This document shows positions 33,116 to 41,845 of a stretch of 64,000 nt of DNA, in pieces. The notes under the pieces were generated by a model. The model saw nothing but the letters and a program-made list of their open reading frames with translations. It was not told where the DNA came from and did no database searches. The stretch lies in the NCBI GenBank assembly GCA_026705025.1, contig JAPPBN010000051.1, forward strand, positions 55,293-119,292. Direction: 5' to 3'. This stretch comes from Bin125 sp026705025. GTDB lineage: Bacteria > Chloroflexota > Dehalococcoidia > Bin125. The stretch's first letter is position 1. Each line of letters starts with the position of its first letter. Both the position numbers and the translations under genes were made by a program.

Positions 33116-34269
33116 CCAGTCGCCTTGACGGCATCGGCGACCTTGTAGGCCAGGCCATCCTCGAAAATGCTGGGAACGATTCGGTCCGGTGTCGGGTCGC
33201 TGACGAAGTCCGCGATCGCCTGGGCGGCGGCGATTTTGTGCTCGTCCTCGATCTTGGGGATGCCGCCGTCGAGCAGGCCGCGGAACATCCCGGGGAAGCC
33301 GAGCGCATTGTTGATTTGATTGGCGAAATCGGACCGCCCGGTGGCGATGATCGCAGCGCCGGCTTCGGCGGCTTCATCGGGCATGATTTCGGGCGTCGGA
33401 TTGGCCATGGCGAAGACCATCGAGTTGTCGTTCATCGAAGCGACATCGGAGACGGTGACGAGCCCCGGGCCAGCGAGGCCGAGGAACAGGTCGGTACCGG
33501 CCATGACCTGTGAGGTCTGGGGAATGCTGCCGTCCGGGTTGTTGCGGAAATCGCACCACTCAGCAGCGACGCGCTTCCAGGGATTGAGGTCTTCCCGATC
33601 GGTCGTCAGCAGGCCCTTGGAATCGATCAGCGCAACGTCTTCACAGCCCATCTCACGCAGGATCGCGCCACAGGCGATGCCGCTGGCGCCGGCGCCAAGG
33701 ATCACCGTACGAATGTCCTTGAAGTCGCGATTGGTCAGCCGCAGCGCATTGATCACGCCGGCGAGCGCCACGACGGCTGTGCCGTGCTGGTCGTCATGCA
33801 TGACGGGGATGTCGAGTGAGTCGTGCAGACGTTGTTCAATCTCAAAACAACGTGGCGCCGAGATGTCCTCGAGGTTGATTCCGCCCAGTGACGGGGCGAT
33901 CGCCTCGATCGCGGCGACGATGTCGTCGACCTCGCGGACCGAGAGCGCGATCGGAATCGCATCGACGCCGGCGAAGTTGCGGAACAGGACGCACTTGCCT
34001 TCCATCACCGGCAACGCGGCCTGCGGGCCGATATCGCCAAGACCGAGAACCGCAGAGCCGTCGGTGATCACGGCGACGAGATTGCCGACGCCGGTCATCA
34101 CGCGCGCGAGGGATGGATCGCGAGCGATCTCGAGACAGGGCGCTGCCACACCAGGCGTGTACACGACCGACAGGTCGTCGTGGTTCTCCACGGTGACCTT
34201 GGAGGCGTAGTCGACCTTGCCGCCCCATTCGCGATGCATCTCAATGGCGCGCTGGTCGTAGTCGCTCAT
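33112..34269 (-). CDS. NAD(P)-dependent malic enzyme
   Basis: Malic enzyme converts malate to pyruvate and CO2, here feeding the PDH complex. The ATG at 34269 gives 385 residues (13 more are in frame upstream). Features are LSVVYTPGVAAPCLEIA (substrate Tyr), GLGDIGPQAALPVMEGK, the divalent-metal region FEIEQRLHDSLDIPVMHDDQ then HGTA, the Rossmann motif ILGAGASGIACGAIL, and AMANPTPEIMPDEA. Short length and no phosphotransacetylase extension make it the small bacterial type. Coenzyme preference cannot be decided by eye. Confidence 0.94.
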   Translation of the reverse strand: MSDYDQRAIEMHREWGGKVDYASKVTVENHDDLSVVYTPGVAAPCLEIARDPSLARVMTGVGNLVAVITDGSAVLGLGDIGPQAALPVMEGKCVLFRNFAGVDAIPIALSVREVDDIVAAIEAIAPSLGGINLEDISAPRCFEIEQRLHDSLDIPVMHDDQHGTAVVALAGVINALRLTNRDFKDIRTVILGAGASGIACGAILREMGCEDVALIDSKGLLTTDREDLNPWKRVAAEWCDFRNNPDGSIPQTSQVMAGTDLFLGLAGPGLVTVSDVASMNDNSMVFAMANPTPEIMPDEAAEAGAAIIATGRSDFANQINNALGFPGMFRGLLDGGIPKIEDEHKIAAAQAIADFVSDPTPDRIVPSIFEDGLAYKVADAVKATG

Positions 34270-34452
34270 GTTCCCGCTCTTTCTGAGGCCCGGAGCATGC
34301 ACTGGCATGCACTGGGGGCCGGGAATTGGTATTCATGCACTCTAGTCGCGAAAGTGAAATCGGTCACTAGCATCAAGCGCCACGCAACAATCGACTGCGT
34401 CTTTCGTAGCAGCGATTACATCCACAGTTGTGCTTGCTGTTCAGAAGACGAG

Positions 34453-34827
34453 TTAGAGCACGGTTCCTTCGAGAATCCCGCGATGCGCGCGCAGGACCAA
34501 CTGCCCCTCTTCGCGCCGTTCCACGATCAGCGGTTTGCGACAGTGTTTGCAGGGTGATGTCTCTTTCCGCCTCAACAGCCCCTTGGGCGGAACGCGGGCA
34601 ACGGTTGGCTGCTGGCAATAGGGACAGGTGACGTCCCATCTCATGCAGGCCCTGATTCGCAACGGCTCGTCATCGTTCTGGCCTCTGGAGACGACGAGAT
34701 CGTAGTTGCACTTGGCGCATCGTGTGACTACTCGTCGAGTCCGGCCGGTTTCGGGCGGCACGCCGACATCGAGCGTCACCGAACAGTTCGGGCAGCGAAT
34801 GTGTCTGGTCTCTAGATCAATCGCCAT
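34453..34827 (-). CDS. Double zinc-ribbon protein, unknown
   Basis: A 124-residue basic protein with four CxxC pairs (CPNC, CAKC, CPYC, CKHC) arranged as two zinc ribbons, separated by about 25 residues. Nothing else identifies it. The N-terminus ETRHIRCPNCSVTLDVGV suggests a nucleic-acid or protein-binding ribbon. It is divergent from the membrane protein that follows on the other strand. The 183-base gap between it and malic enzyme holds a short direct repeat, GCATGCACTG twice (34303-34322), of unknown role. Confidence 0.6.
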   Translation of the reverse strand: MAIDLETRHIRCPNCSVTLDVGVPPETGRTRRVVTRCAKCNYDLVVSRGQNDDEPLRIRACMRWDVTCPYCQQPTVARVPPKGLLRRKETSPCKHCRKPLIVERREEGQLVLRAHRGILEGTVL

Positions 34828-34897
34828 ATGCCCATGGTACCGAGGCGGGCGTCAGTCCCTATTCGGTTTCGCCGTGCGATACCTGTCCCGGAGGGTG

Positions 34898-35806
34898 ATG
34901 ACATACCCTGCATTCATGAGCCACCACTTTCGCGAGCCTCGGGGAGCCCAGGACTTTTCCAGCCCCCAGGTCCGGGTGAGAGGTGCGAATGACTTCCGAC
35001 AGTATTCAAATCAACGATTGCGCCTGCCCAATGAGCGCCCGCCGCTGGGTCCGCGAGTCAAGCAGTTAATCGGTGCGATTCTGACCCTCGCGCTACTTGC
35101 CGGAATCGGTGTTGGCGTCTATTTCGGGGTCACGCTGTTACTCGAGGAGGATGAGCCGGCCACGTCCGAGGTCCGCGAGGACACGGTGCCGGCTCAAGAC
35201 GGAGAGACGACAGCAACTGCAGACGCACAGGACTCCCAGGCTTCGGAGCCAGCTTCCGCGGCGGCGACCGAGTCTCCGAGTTCCCAGGCTGCACCGGACG
35301 CTGAAGAGACCCACGAGGCGGCGGACGCGGAGGAGCAGTCGGAGTCTTCTCAATCGGCTCAGGAAGCTCAGCAGGCTTCACAGGCCCAAGCGATCATTTC
35401 GGTCTCACTCATTGAACCTCAGGTCGCAGACGAACAGGTCACGCCAGCTCAGATTGGCGGAGCGGAGATTGTCGCGCAACGCCTGACCGCAGAGCCGGTA
35501 CCATCCGGAATCCCGAGAACGCTGGCGGACGGCGCGGCGTACGACCCGACCGAGCCGGCTACCGTCTTCACTTCGCGTTGGCCGGTGGGCACGACCCTAC
35601 GTCTGACTCGTCTCCCTGGCGCGACCCTGCTGACCGACGAGGAGCAGGCTGAAGTGGTAGGCACCGAGATGCTGGTGGTGGTCAGGGGGACGGAGTCCTC
35701 AAACACCGACCTGCAGCTGAGTCCCGCAGCGTTCGAGCAGATTGCGTTCTATGGGACGGAACGGATCATCGCAGTGCGTGCCGAAGTCACGGCAGCGCCG
35801 CCCTAG
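34898..35806 (+). CDS. Membrane-anchored protein with long low-complexity linker
   Basis: About 302 residues. A short basic cytoplasmic part precedes a single strong membrane helix (LIGAILTLALLAGIGVGVYF). Next is a ~95-residue Glu/Ala/Ser/Gln linker (for example DAQDSQASEPASAAATESPS), then a beta-rich C-terminal domain of about 150 residues with GTTLRLTRLPGATLLTDEEQ and MLVVVRGTESSNTDLQLSP. I do not recognise the C-terminal domain; the extracellular side is its expected place. Start uncertain: ATG 34898 has GGAGG only three bases upstream, and ATG 34916 is the alternative. It resembles in architecture the LysM and YceI proteins of this window. Confidence 0.65.
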   Translation: MTYPAFMSHHFREPRGAQDFSSPQVRVRGANDFRQYSNQRLRLPNERPPLGPRVKQLIGAILTLALLAGIGVGVYFGVTLLLEEDEPATSEVREDTVPAQDGETTATADAQDSQASEPASAAATESPSSQAAPDAEETHEAADAEEQSESSQSAQEAQQASQAQAIISVSLIEPQVADEQVTPAQIGGAEIVAQRLTAEPVPSGIPRTLADGAAYDPTEPATVFTSRWPVGTTLRLTRLPGATLLTDEEQAEVVGTEMLVVVRGTESSNTDLQLSPAAFEQIAFYGTERIIAVRAEVTAAPP

Positions 35807-35824
35807 CCAGGACGATTCGCGAGA

Positions 35825-36046
35825 TCAGGAACGGCGCCGGCGACCGAAGGGCATCCGCAACTCTTCGCCGTAGTTGAGAAAGTCCTTCTCGGCTCCGCAC
35901 TTCGAGCATCGCCCATGTGACACCTGTTGATTGGGGCGATCAATCTCCCAGGAATGCGAGCACTCGTCTGCTTCGACAGTCGCGCCAACAGATTGCGAAT
36001 CAGCCGTTTCGGCGCGACCGCGAGGCTTGATTGTTCGCTCGGCCAC
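35825..36046 (-). CDS. Small Cys/His zinc-binding protein, unknown
   Basis: A 73-residue protein with a single probable zinc site made from ECSHSWEI (Cys and His) and GRCSKCGAEKDF (CxxC), followed by an Arg-rich tail. I do not recognise a family beyond a treble-clef-like zinc motif. The gene converges with the membrane protein ending at 35806. The 148 bases before it on its own strand carry no clear motif. Confidence 0.5.
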   Translation of the reverse strand: MAERTIKPRGRAETADSQSVGATVEADECSHSWEIDRPNQQVSHGRCSKCGAEKDFLNYGEELRMPFGRRRRS

Positions 36047-36194
36047 AGGCTCCGCCTTGTCATCAGATGCAGATAAGCACGCCTAGCCTATGACATGACA
36101 ACCAGCTAACAGTCCGCGCTTGTGGACATAATGGCTTTGGCGTCCTCCTCAGCGCTCGCTACTAGACGTAACGGGGAATCGGCGCAGTGAAGAG

Positions 36195-36626
36195 TCAGGA
36201 AGTCCGCTCGTAGAGCGTGTGGTATTTGTCTCCGCCCGCGATCGCCTGACGAATGTCCTCGCGATCAAGCTCATACAGCTTGCCGAGCGCCGCTCGGGCG
36301 TCGTCCTCGGCGTTCGGATCTCCGGCGCAGCGCTCCAGGATCCGCTCGAACAACTCAGCTTCGACGAAGGAATCAACTCGGCCCGCCCAGGGGAAAAAGA
36401 CGAAGGATTCCGGGTCGTCGAAACTGGGACGCAGTCGCCTGAGTTCGCGTATACGATCCTGCGGCGAGCGGACCGGCTCGACCACTCGAATGTAGGGACC
36501 GTCGGTATCGTTGCGACGGCCGTCGATCAACAAACGTTCCTGGAGCCAACCGAATCCGATGACGACGACATCTGCCTCGCGCAAGGCGCGCAGCGTTTCT
36601 TCCAGATCGAATCCCTCGTCAGCCAT
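36195..36626 (-). CDS. Conserved-looking hypothetical protein
   Basis: A 143-residue acidic and basic alternating protein starting at the ATG at 36626 (the frame continues upstream but overlaps the divergent promoter region). Features are an N-terminal helix (LEETLRALREADVVVIGFGW), a central PYIRVVEPVRSPQDRIRELR segment, FVFFPWAGRVDSFVEAELF, and a helical C-terminus. No motif identifies an activity, and there is no membrane helix. It is divergent from the diiron protein that follows, with 87 bases between. Confidence 0.55.
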   Translation of the reverse strand: MADEGFDLEETLRALREADVVVIGFGWLQERLLIDGRRNDTDGPYIRVVEPVRSPQDRIRELRRLRPSFDDPESFVFFPWAGRVDSFVEAELFERILERCAGDPNAEDDARAALGKLYELDREDIRQAIAGGDKYHTLYERTS

Positions 36627-36713
36627 ATCGCCAGTATACGATCCGCCTGCGGTCGCCCGGCTGGAGCGTTGAGCAGTTCCGATGAGTATGATCGTCGCAG
36701 GACCTTCCAATCG

Positions 36714-37541
36714 ATGAAACGCTCTCCCAGCGCCGTCCGACCACATCGCTCCGCTGAGCAAGCCGACGCGTTTCGCACCCTGTTCCGGCAGCAAGGCGAC
36801 CGGCTCTGGAACGCCGATCGCGACGTCGACTGGGAGGCAGGCTCAACAATTCCAGATTCTCGCCGGGCCGCCTGGTTGCGGATGATGAACGTGTTCCTGG
36901 GCCTGGAGGTCATGGGGCTGGACACGATCCAGGTGATGATGAGCCAGGCGACCCATCAGGTCCGCGACCCGGCTTTGAATCTCTATCTGGCCGCCCAATG
37001 TCAGGACGAGGCCCGCCACGTGTATGTCCTGGACCGCTACCTGACAGAAGTCAACGGCCATGGCTACATCTCGAAGCCGGAGGCCTTCCTGATCGAGCGG
37101 TTCGGCGGGATGGCCTCGTGGGGCTTCTACAGCGTCGAAAACTGGCTCACCTCAACCCTGTTCAGCGAGAACTTCGCGGCATTGTTTCTGCAGCAGGCGC
37201 TGGAGTTGGACGATGTCGACCCGTTGGCCAAGCAGATTTTCCGTCTCATTTTGAGGGACGAGGTCAGGCACGTGAACTTCCTGCACACGATCTTGCCGCG
37301 TCTGATCGACCGCCTGCCGACCGCGGGCCGGGTGTACGTCTGGCAGAGCCAGATTCTTCTGGCCGGCGCGGTCGCATTGGGACTGCGTCGGATCAAGGCT
37401 GACGTTGCCGCCCTCGGTATCGACGTTGACGGCTACAAGGCCACGCTGATAGAGAACCTGGGCACACAGTTCGAAGACGCCGGGCTGGACTCATTCCTCA
37501 AGATTGAGACCTACGCCCGAGTGATCAACGCCGCCACATGA
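36714..37541 (+). CDS. Diiron ferritin-like protein (R2/AurF-like oxygenase class)
   Basis: A 275-residue all-helical protein. It has the paired carboxylate-His motifs of the ferritin-like diiron superfamily: a Glu-bearing first helix (FLGLEVMGLDTIQVMM), CQDEARHVYVLD (ExxH), a third helix with Glu (LFLQQALELDDVD) and RDEVRHVNFLH (second ExxH). R2-type ribonucleotide reductase, AurF-like N-oxygenases and fatty-acid desaturase-like proteins share this plan; no radical Tyr position is obvious. It is followed directly by a Nudix hydrolase whose start overlaps its stop. Because the cell has a class II reductase, an R2 role is unlikely; an oxygenase or hydroxylase is preferred. Substrate unknown. 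Confidence 0.78.
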   Translation: MKRSPSAVRPHRSAEQADAFRTLFRQQGDRLWNADRDVDWEAGSTIPDSRRAAWLRMMNVFLGLEVMGLDTIQVMMSQATHQVRDPALNLYLAAQCQDEARHVYVLDRYLTEVNGHGYISKPEAFLIERFGGMASWGFYSVENWLTSTLFSENFAALFLQQALELDDVDPLAKQIFRLILRDEVRHVNFLHTILPRLIDRLPTAGRVYVWQSQILLAGAVALGLRRIKADVAALGIDVDGYKATLIENLGTQFEDAGLDSFLKIETYARVINAAT

Positions 37542-38116
37542 GTCGGATCGATGATTGGCGAAGACTGAGTTCGGAAATCATCGAAGATTTCAGGTTTTTC
37601 AGGCTACGGAAGGACGTCTCCCGTCACCCGACCTCAGGCCGCGACCACCGTTTCTTCATCTTCGAGTTTCCCGACTGGGTCAACATCATGCCGATCACGC
37701 CCCAGGGAGAGGTCGTCTTCGTCAACCAGTTCCGCCACGGCACCAGAGAGCTGACGCTCGAGATTCCCGGAGGCATCGTCGATCCCGGCGAGTCGGCGAA
37801 GGAAGCGGGCCTCAGGGAGATGTTCGAGGAGTCCGGCTATCACGCTCCCGACGCGATCGAGTTGGGCTGGGTCCACCCCAATCCTGCCTTGCAGGAGAAT
37901 CGCTGCTGGTCCTACCTGGCCCAGGATGTGTCGAGAGTCGTCGACGATGACCATGTCGTGGGGACTTCGAGCGAAGCAATCGAGGTGACGACCGTTCCGC
38001 TCGACGAGATTCCGGGGTTGGTCAACGACCGCCTGATCACGCACGCGCTGACCATTGCCGCATTCGATCACTACTGGCGCTGGAGCGGCCAGGTCGCCGA
38101 CCCTCGTCCCGGTTAG
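37538..38116 (+). CDS. Nudix hydrolase (ADP-ribose pyrophosphatase-like)
   Basis: A 192-residue Nudix protein. The Nudix box is complete: GGIVDPGESAKEAGLREMFE followed by ESGY, giving the G-x5-E-x7-RE-x2-EE-x-G-h pattern. Upstream is FRHGTRELTLEIP, as in ADP-ribose pyrophosphatases; downstream a Pro-containing loop VHPNPALQENRCWSYLAQDV sets the specificity. It overlaps the diiron gene by four bases, so the two are probably expressed together. ADP-ribose or another nucleoside diphosphate derivative is the likely substrate. Confidence 0.88.
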   Translation: MSRIDDWRRLSSEIIEDFRFFRLRKDVSRHPTSGRDHRFFIFEFPDWVNIMPITPQGEVVFVNQFRHGTRELTLEIPGGIVDPGESAKEAGLREMFEESGYHAPDAIELGWVHPNPALQENRCWSYLAQDVSRVVDDDHVVGTSSEAIEVTTVPLDEIPGLVNDRLITHALTIAAFDHYWRWSGQVADPRPG

Positions 38117-38487
38117 GCCCGCAGCGAATCGACGTCGAAGTCCTCAGGCAACGGGATGAAGAGGCTCCGGCGCGGTCCCTCGAGGTCTCTGGTGATATGG
38201 CCGCGCCCGCTCACATCATCGGCCAACAGGATGTCGCCGCCGTGCAGTTGCAGTCTGGTGCCGTCGCCGACTTCGATCTCTACGGTACCGCTGAGCGTGA
38301 CGACGAACTGTCGTCGCGGAGCGTTGTGGAAGTCGAGTTCGCCGCCAACAGGCGTCGTGCGAAAGACGATGCCTTCCGCTTCGAACATGTCGGATAACTC
38401 GCCATAGCGGCTCTCGGTTAGGGCGATGTCGATGGTCTCGAAGTGGGATTCACCGTCGTCGCCGGTGTAGACACGAGTGATTTGCAT
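38113..38487 (-). CDS. Cupin-fold protein (copy 1)
   Basis: A 124-residue single-domain cupin, starting at the ATG at 38487 with GGAG eight bases upstream. The first cupin motif is around LDFHNAPRRQFVVTLSGTVE, a barrel strand pair follows in VEIEVGDGTRLQLHGGDILL, and the second motif near ADDVSGRGHITRDLEGPR contains His. Metal ligands are fewer than in classic cupins. It is clearly homologous to the product of 38510-38896 (both begin with TRxYxGDDGxSxFE), so the pair arose by tandem duplication. Function unknown. Confidence 0.75.
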   Translation of the reverse strand: MQITRVYTGDDGESHFETIDIALTESRYGELSDMFEAEGIVFRTTPVGGELDFHNAPRRQFVVTLSGTVEIEVGDGTRLQLHGGDILLADDVSGRGHITRDLEGPRRSLFIPLPEDFDVDSLRA

Positions 38488-38509
38488 GGAAGCAACTCCA
38501 ATAGAACTG

Positions 38510-38896
38510 TCAGGCGTCGAACGAACGAGCCCAATGGTGAACATCAAAATCATCCGGCAAGAAGACCATCAGACTCAATCTTGGGCCTTCGATGTCGGTC
38601 GTCAGGTGGCCTGGGCCCTCCACGTCCTCGGCGTAGCAGATCTCGCCAGGGCCGAAGCGGCGGACCTCACCGTTGGACACCTGGGTCTGCACGGCGCCCT
38701 GGATGACGACGATCATGGTCTTCTGGGTTGCGTTGTGCCAGTCGTAGACGAGATCCGGGGGTGAGACTCTGAACGACATGTGCTCAGGACGCAGATTGCG
38801 AGAGAACGCGCCGATCTCCAGCTCATGCAGATTGATTTCAATGTCCTCGAACTGCGATGTCCCGTCATCGCCCTGGTACATCCGGGTGAGCTTCAT
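38510..38896 (-). CDS. Cupin-fold protein (copy 2)
   Basis: A 128-residue single-domain cupin, with a strong ribosome binding site (AGGAGG) before its ATG at 38896. It has VYDWHNATQKTMIVVIQGAV, GEVRRFGPGEICYAEDVEGP and GHLTTDIEGPRLSL, parallel to copy 1. Conserved His residues sit at equivalent positions. The C-terminus ends with FLPDDFDVHHWARSFDA. The 22-base gap to copy 1 and same strand indicate one transcript. The HAD gene lies just upstream on the same strand. Confidence 0.78.
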   Translation of the reverse strand: MKLTRMYQGDDGTSQFEDIEINLHELEIGAFSRNLRPEHMSFRVSPPDLVYDWHNATQKTMIVVIQGAVQTQVSNGEVRRFGPGEICYAEDVEGPGHLTTDIEGPRLSLMVFLPDDFDVHHWARSFDA

Positions 38897-38918
38897 CTCG
38901 CACCTCCTGCGCCCGATC

Positions 38919-39605
38919 CTATCGGGAGTAGTGCAGCCGCCAGTAGTCGCCCAGCTCCGCCAGCGATTGCACGATCAGGTCCGGCTGAACATCCGACGGG
39001 ATTGGTTCATGATCACGCCGTACCCAGACGGTGGCCGCTCCGAGTTCCGCTGCCGGACGGATGTCGTGTGTGATCGATCCGGCGATGTGGAGTTGCTGGG
39101 CTGGCTTGATCTGGCGCGACCGATAGAGCTCTCGCCAGTGGGAGTGGTCCGGCTTGTAGCTGCGTACGTCCTCGGCAGTGATCAGCTGATCGAAGGATGC
39201 TCCCAGTTTGCGTACGCTTACCGCCAGGCTGCCCCTGGTGACGTTCGAGAGAATCGCTGTTGGAGTTCCCACCGTTGCCAGCCGCTTGAGGAATCCGCCA
39301 GCGTCTTGAAACGGCGGCCACTTGGCGATTGATTCGGCAAAGTAGTCCGCCGTCTCCTGGCTCAAGTCGACGCCGAACTCCTTCGCGGTTATCAGAATTG
39401 ACAGGGCGAGCACCTCGTCATAGGGCCGATAGCGCTCGTGCTCGACGTCCAACTCCACTTCCAACCGCCGAACGACCAATGCCTGCTTGTCTACCGCGCC
39501 GAGCTCGGGAATGTCGTCGATTGCTGCTCGCGCTCCGGATTGCCAATCGATCAGGGTGCCATAGCAGTCGAAGGTAATCACGGCCGCGTCGCGTGGATGG
39601 ATCAT
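38919..39605 (-). CDS. HAD hydrolase, haloacid dehalogenase type II-like
   Basis: A 228-residue HAD-IA protein. Motif I ITFDCYGTLIDWQSG, motif II TAILSNVTRGSL, a lysine in VRSYKPDHSHWRELY, and a helical cap between motifs I and II match the (S)-2-haloacid dehalogenase/phosphoglycolate-phosphatase-like group. The FDCYGTLIDW form is typical of type II haloacid dehalogenases, though many such proteins are phosphatases. Its start overlaps the stop of dinB, so it is co-transcribed with it. Confidence 0.82.
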   Translation of the reverse strand: MIHPRDAAVITFDCYGTLIDWQSGARAAIDDIPELGAVDKQALVVRRLEVELDVEHERYRPYDEVLALSILITAKEFGVDLSQETADYFAESIAKWPPFQDAGGFLKRLATVGTPTAILSNVTRGSLAVSVRKLGASFDQLITAEDVRSYKPDHSHWRELYRSRQIKPAQQLHIAGSITHDIRPAAELGAATVWVRRDHEPIPSDVQPDLIVQSLAELGDYWRLHYSR

Positions 39606-40834
39606 CGAGACTCCTCGGCGCTCCTTGATTCTGAGCCAAAGTGGACGATATCGCCGCCGTACCTCTCGTTCAGCTCTCTCACTGCCTCATCGACGACGCG
39701 CTGACGCTCCCGTCGAGCGGATGACTCCGGCGGCTCAACATTGGGCTCGCCGGACTGATCGAACATCGACAGCTGAGCTTCCAGCCCTCGCTGCTCCAGG
39801 CCCGAGACTCCGACGCCAACGAGGCGAAACTTGCGGACTGGCGAGAGTTGTTGTCTCAGCAGTTCGAGCGCGGTCCGTTCGATGAGCGCGGAGTCGTTGG
39901 TCGGGCTGGACAGCGTGCGCTGCCGAGTGAAGGTCGTGAAGTCGGAGAGGCGCATTTTGATCTGCACCGTCCGGGCTCGCATGCCATGTTCCGTCAGGCG
40001 GTTCGCCACACTGTTGGCTTGTTCGCTCACGATGGTCGACAGTTTCACTTCGCCGCCCACGTCTTCTGCGAACGTTGTCTCCGATGAGATTGACTTCGTT
40101 TCCCGTTCCACGGACACGCCACGATCATCTTCACCGCGAGCCAGTTGCCAGAACCACTCACCGCGACTGCCGAATCGGTCGACCAACCAGGGCAACGGCC
40201 GCTCAGCCAAGTCGCCAATCGTTTCGAGTCCCGCACCACGCAGCCGTTCAGCGGTCTTCGGACCGACACCCCAGAGATCGGATATTGAAAGCGGCGCGAG
40301 AAACGCGGCTTCCCGGCCGGGCAGAACGACAGTCAGACCATCCGGCTTGTCCTGATCGGATGCGATTTTGGCCACCGACTTGCTGGTCGCGACACCGCAA
40401 GAGACGGTCAGCTGGGTCTCACGGTGGACTCGATCTCGGATCCACTGGCCCAGCTCCGCCGGAGTGGCGCCTTCGTCAACCCGGTGGGTCACATCGATGA
40501 ACGCTTCATCCAAAGACAGCGGCTCGACCAGAGGTGAGACGTCGCGGAAAATCGACATAATCTGAGATGACACGTCCCGATATCGCGAGAACCGTGGCCT
40601 GACGATTTCGGCATGCGGACACAGGCGGACGGCGGTGCGCATCGGCATGGCCGAACGACAACCAAACACCCTTGCCTCGTAGGACGCCGCCGCGACGACG
40701 CCACGGCTGCGAGGCGAACCCCCCACCAGTACCGGCTTGCCTCGTAATTCCGGTTGATCGCGTTGCTCGACCGATGCGTAGAACGCGTCCATGTCGGCAT
40801 GAATGATGTGCCGCTGGGCACTCTGAGTCGTCAC
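39602..40834 (-). CDS. dinB: DNA polymerase IV
   Basis: A Y-family translesion polymerase of 410 residues, starting at GTG 40834. Catalytic carboxylates are in HADMDAFYASVEQ and LSLDEAFIDVT; KPVLVGGSPRSRGVVAAASY matches the finger region. The thumb has SISDLWGVGPKTAERL and a little-finger domain follows. An unusual residue string is not seen; length is slightly above E. coli's 351. It is expected to be damage-inducible, but I cannot identify a LexA box in the 34-base divergent gap. Confidence 0.94.
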   Translation of the reverse strand: MTTQSAQRHIIHADMDAFYASVEQRDQPELRGKPVLVGGSPRSRGVVAAASYEARVFGCRSAMPMRTAVRLCPHAEIVRPRFSRYRDVSSQIMSIFRDVSPLVEPLSLDEAFIDVTHRVDEGATPAELGQWIRDRVHRETQLTVSCGVATSKSVAKIASDQDKPDGLTVVLPGREAAFLAPLSISDLWGVGPKTAERLRGAGLETIGDLAERPLPWLVDRFGSRGEWFWQLARGEDDRGVSVERETKSISSETTFAEDVGGEVKLSTIVSEQANSVANRLTEHGMRARTVQIKMRLSDFTTFTRQRTLSSPTNDSALIERTALELLRQQLSPVRKFRLVGVGVSGLEQRGLEAQLSMFDQSGEPNVEPPESSARRERQRVVDEAVRELNERYGGDIVHFGSESRSAEESR

Positions 40835-40868
40835 GCCTCTACGCTATCAATTCGTTGGAGAATGACCG

Positions 40869-41468
40869 ATGGGCCTGTTTGATCGTTTCCGTTCCCAGGT
40901 GAGTGTTCGCACTCGCGCGGAGTCGCCAGCCATCGAGATCGAGAAGGCCGAACGGCTACTGCGTGCTGGGGCGTCGGTTGCCGAGATCAGACGCGAGGCC
41001 AAAGCGATCACATCCGACGACAACGTCAGCCGTGCCTGGAGATCGCTGTTGCTCGGCGATCTCGACATGGGGCTCGAGGCCTCATACGCAGCGGCCGACG
41101 AGCGGCCATACGACGTCGACTCGCGCATCGTCCACGGTACGGTGCGTCTGGCCCGCCAGGAACTCGATCATGCCGAGCACGAGTTCGAAGCAGTGATTGA
41201 AGAGTTCGGCGCCGATTCGGATGCGATGGATGGACGACGGGCCACCATTTTGGCGCGCGGCCACGCACCGTTGGACGAACTGCCTGCCTCGACGGAGGAG
41301 TGGGAGTCGGCTGCCATCCTGTTGACGACACTGTGGCGAGTTGGATGCGTCGTTGAAGAGAGAATGGCGACAATTGCAACGGGCCACCCTGATGGCCAAT
41401 CAGTCGTCAAGCAAGCGCTGGCCAAAGGACGAGTCGCTGACCTGGAGGCCGAAGATGGGACTGTTTGA
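40869..41468 (+). CDS. Helical-repeat hypothetical protein (MGLFDRF)
   Basis: A 199-residue protein of unknown family, beginning MGLFDRFRSQVSVRTRAESP. The middle looks like TPR-type helical hairpins (AWRSLLLGDLDMGLEASYAA, VRLARQELDHAEHEFEAVIE), and the C-terminus is mixed. It is acidic, soluble and without motifs for catalysis. It overlaps the next gene, whose product also begins MGLF. Divergent from dinB across 34 bases. Confidence 0.6.
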   Translation: MGLFDRFRSQVSVRTRAESPAIEIEKAERLLRAGASVAEIRREAKAITSDDNVSRAWRSLLLGDLDMGLEASYAAADERPYDVDSRIVHGTVRLARQELDHAEHEFEAVIEEFGADSDAMDGRRATILARGHAPLDELPASTEEWESAAILLTTLWRVGCVVEERMATIATGHPDGQSVVKQALAKGRVADLEAEDGTV

Positions 41469-41781
41469 AGGCTTGCGCCGCAAGCTGTCGGCGCTCAATG
41501 AAGTACGAGAAGCGTCCCAGGCCGAGGCGGCCACGTTGGCCGATGTCGCGACCGTCCGGCGGGCCCTGTTGGCGGAGTCGCAGCGTTTGGGCCGCCGAGA
41601 GCGAATCTCGGTCACGATGTTGATGGAGCACTCGGACGAAGACCTGCGGACGGTGGATCTCTTTCAGATCATCGGCCACCTGGACGCCGAGGGTGAGATT
41701 AGGAATGTCGAGCAGGATTCCTTCGGCAACCTGAAGTTCGATCTCGGGACTCTGAGGAATCGCCCGAATTTCGATTCATGA
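41455..41781 (+). CDS. Small helical hypothetical protein (MGLFEGL)
   Basis: A 108-residue protein beginning MGLFEGLRRKLSALNEVREA. A GGAGG site seven bases upstream of the ATG at 41455 supports this start inside the end of the previous gene. The C-terminal half (RERISVTMLMEHSDEDLRTV, DLFQIIGHLDAEGEIRNVEQ) resembles a small winged-helix-like fold. No known family is evident. The shared MGLF start with its neighbour hints at a common localisation or interaction tag. Confidence 0.58.
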   Translation: MGLFEGLRRKLSALNEVREASQAEAATLADVATVRRALLAESQRLGRRERISVTMLMEHSDEDLRTVDLFQIIGHLDAEGEIRNVEQDSFGNLKFDLGTLRNRPNFDS

Positions 41782-41845
41782 TCGCACTATGCAGGTTATG
41801 TTGGCGCGTGACCAGGTTCGGCGACATAACCGGCCGATTTGAGGC

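Noticed and set aside
36714..37541. Class I ribonucleotide reductase R2 subunit
   Set aside because: No paired R1 gene, no clear radical tyrosine site and a class II reductase is present in the same window.
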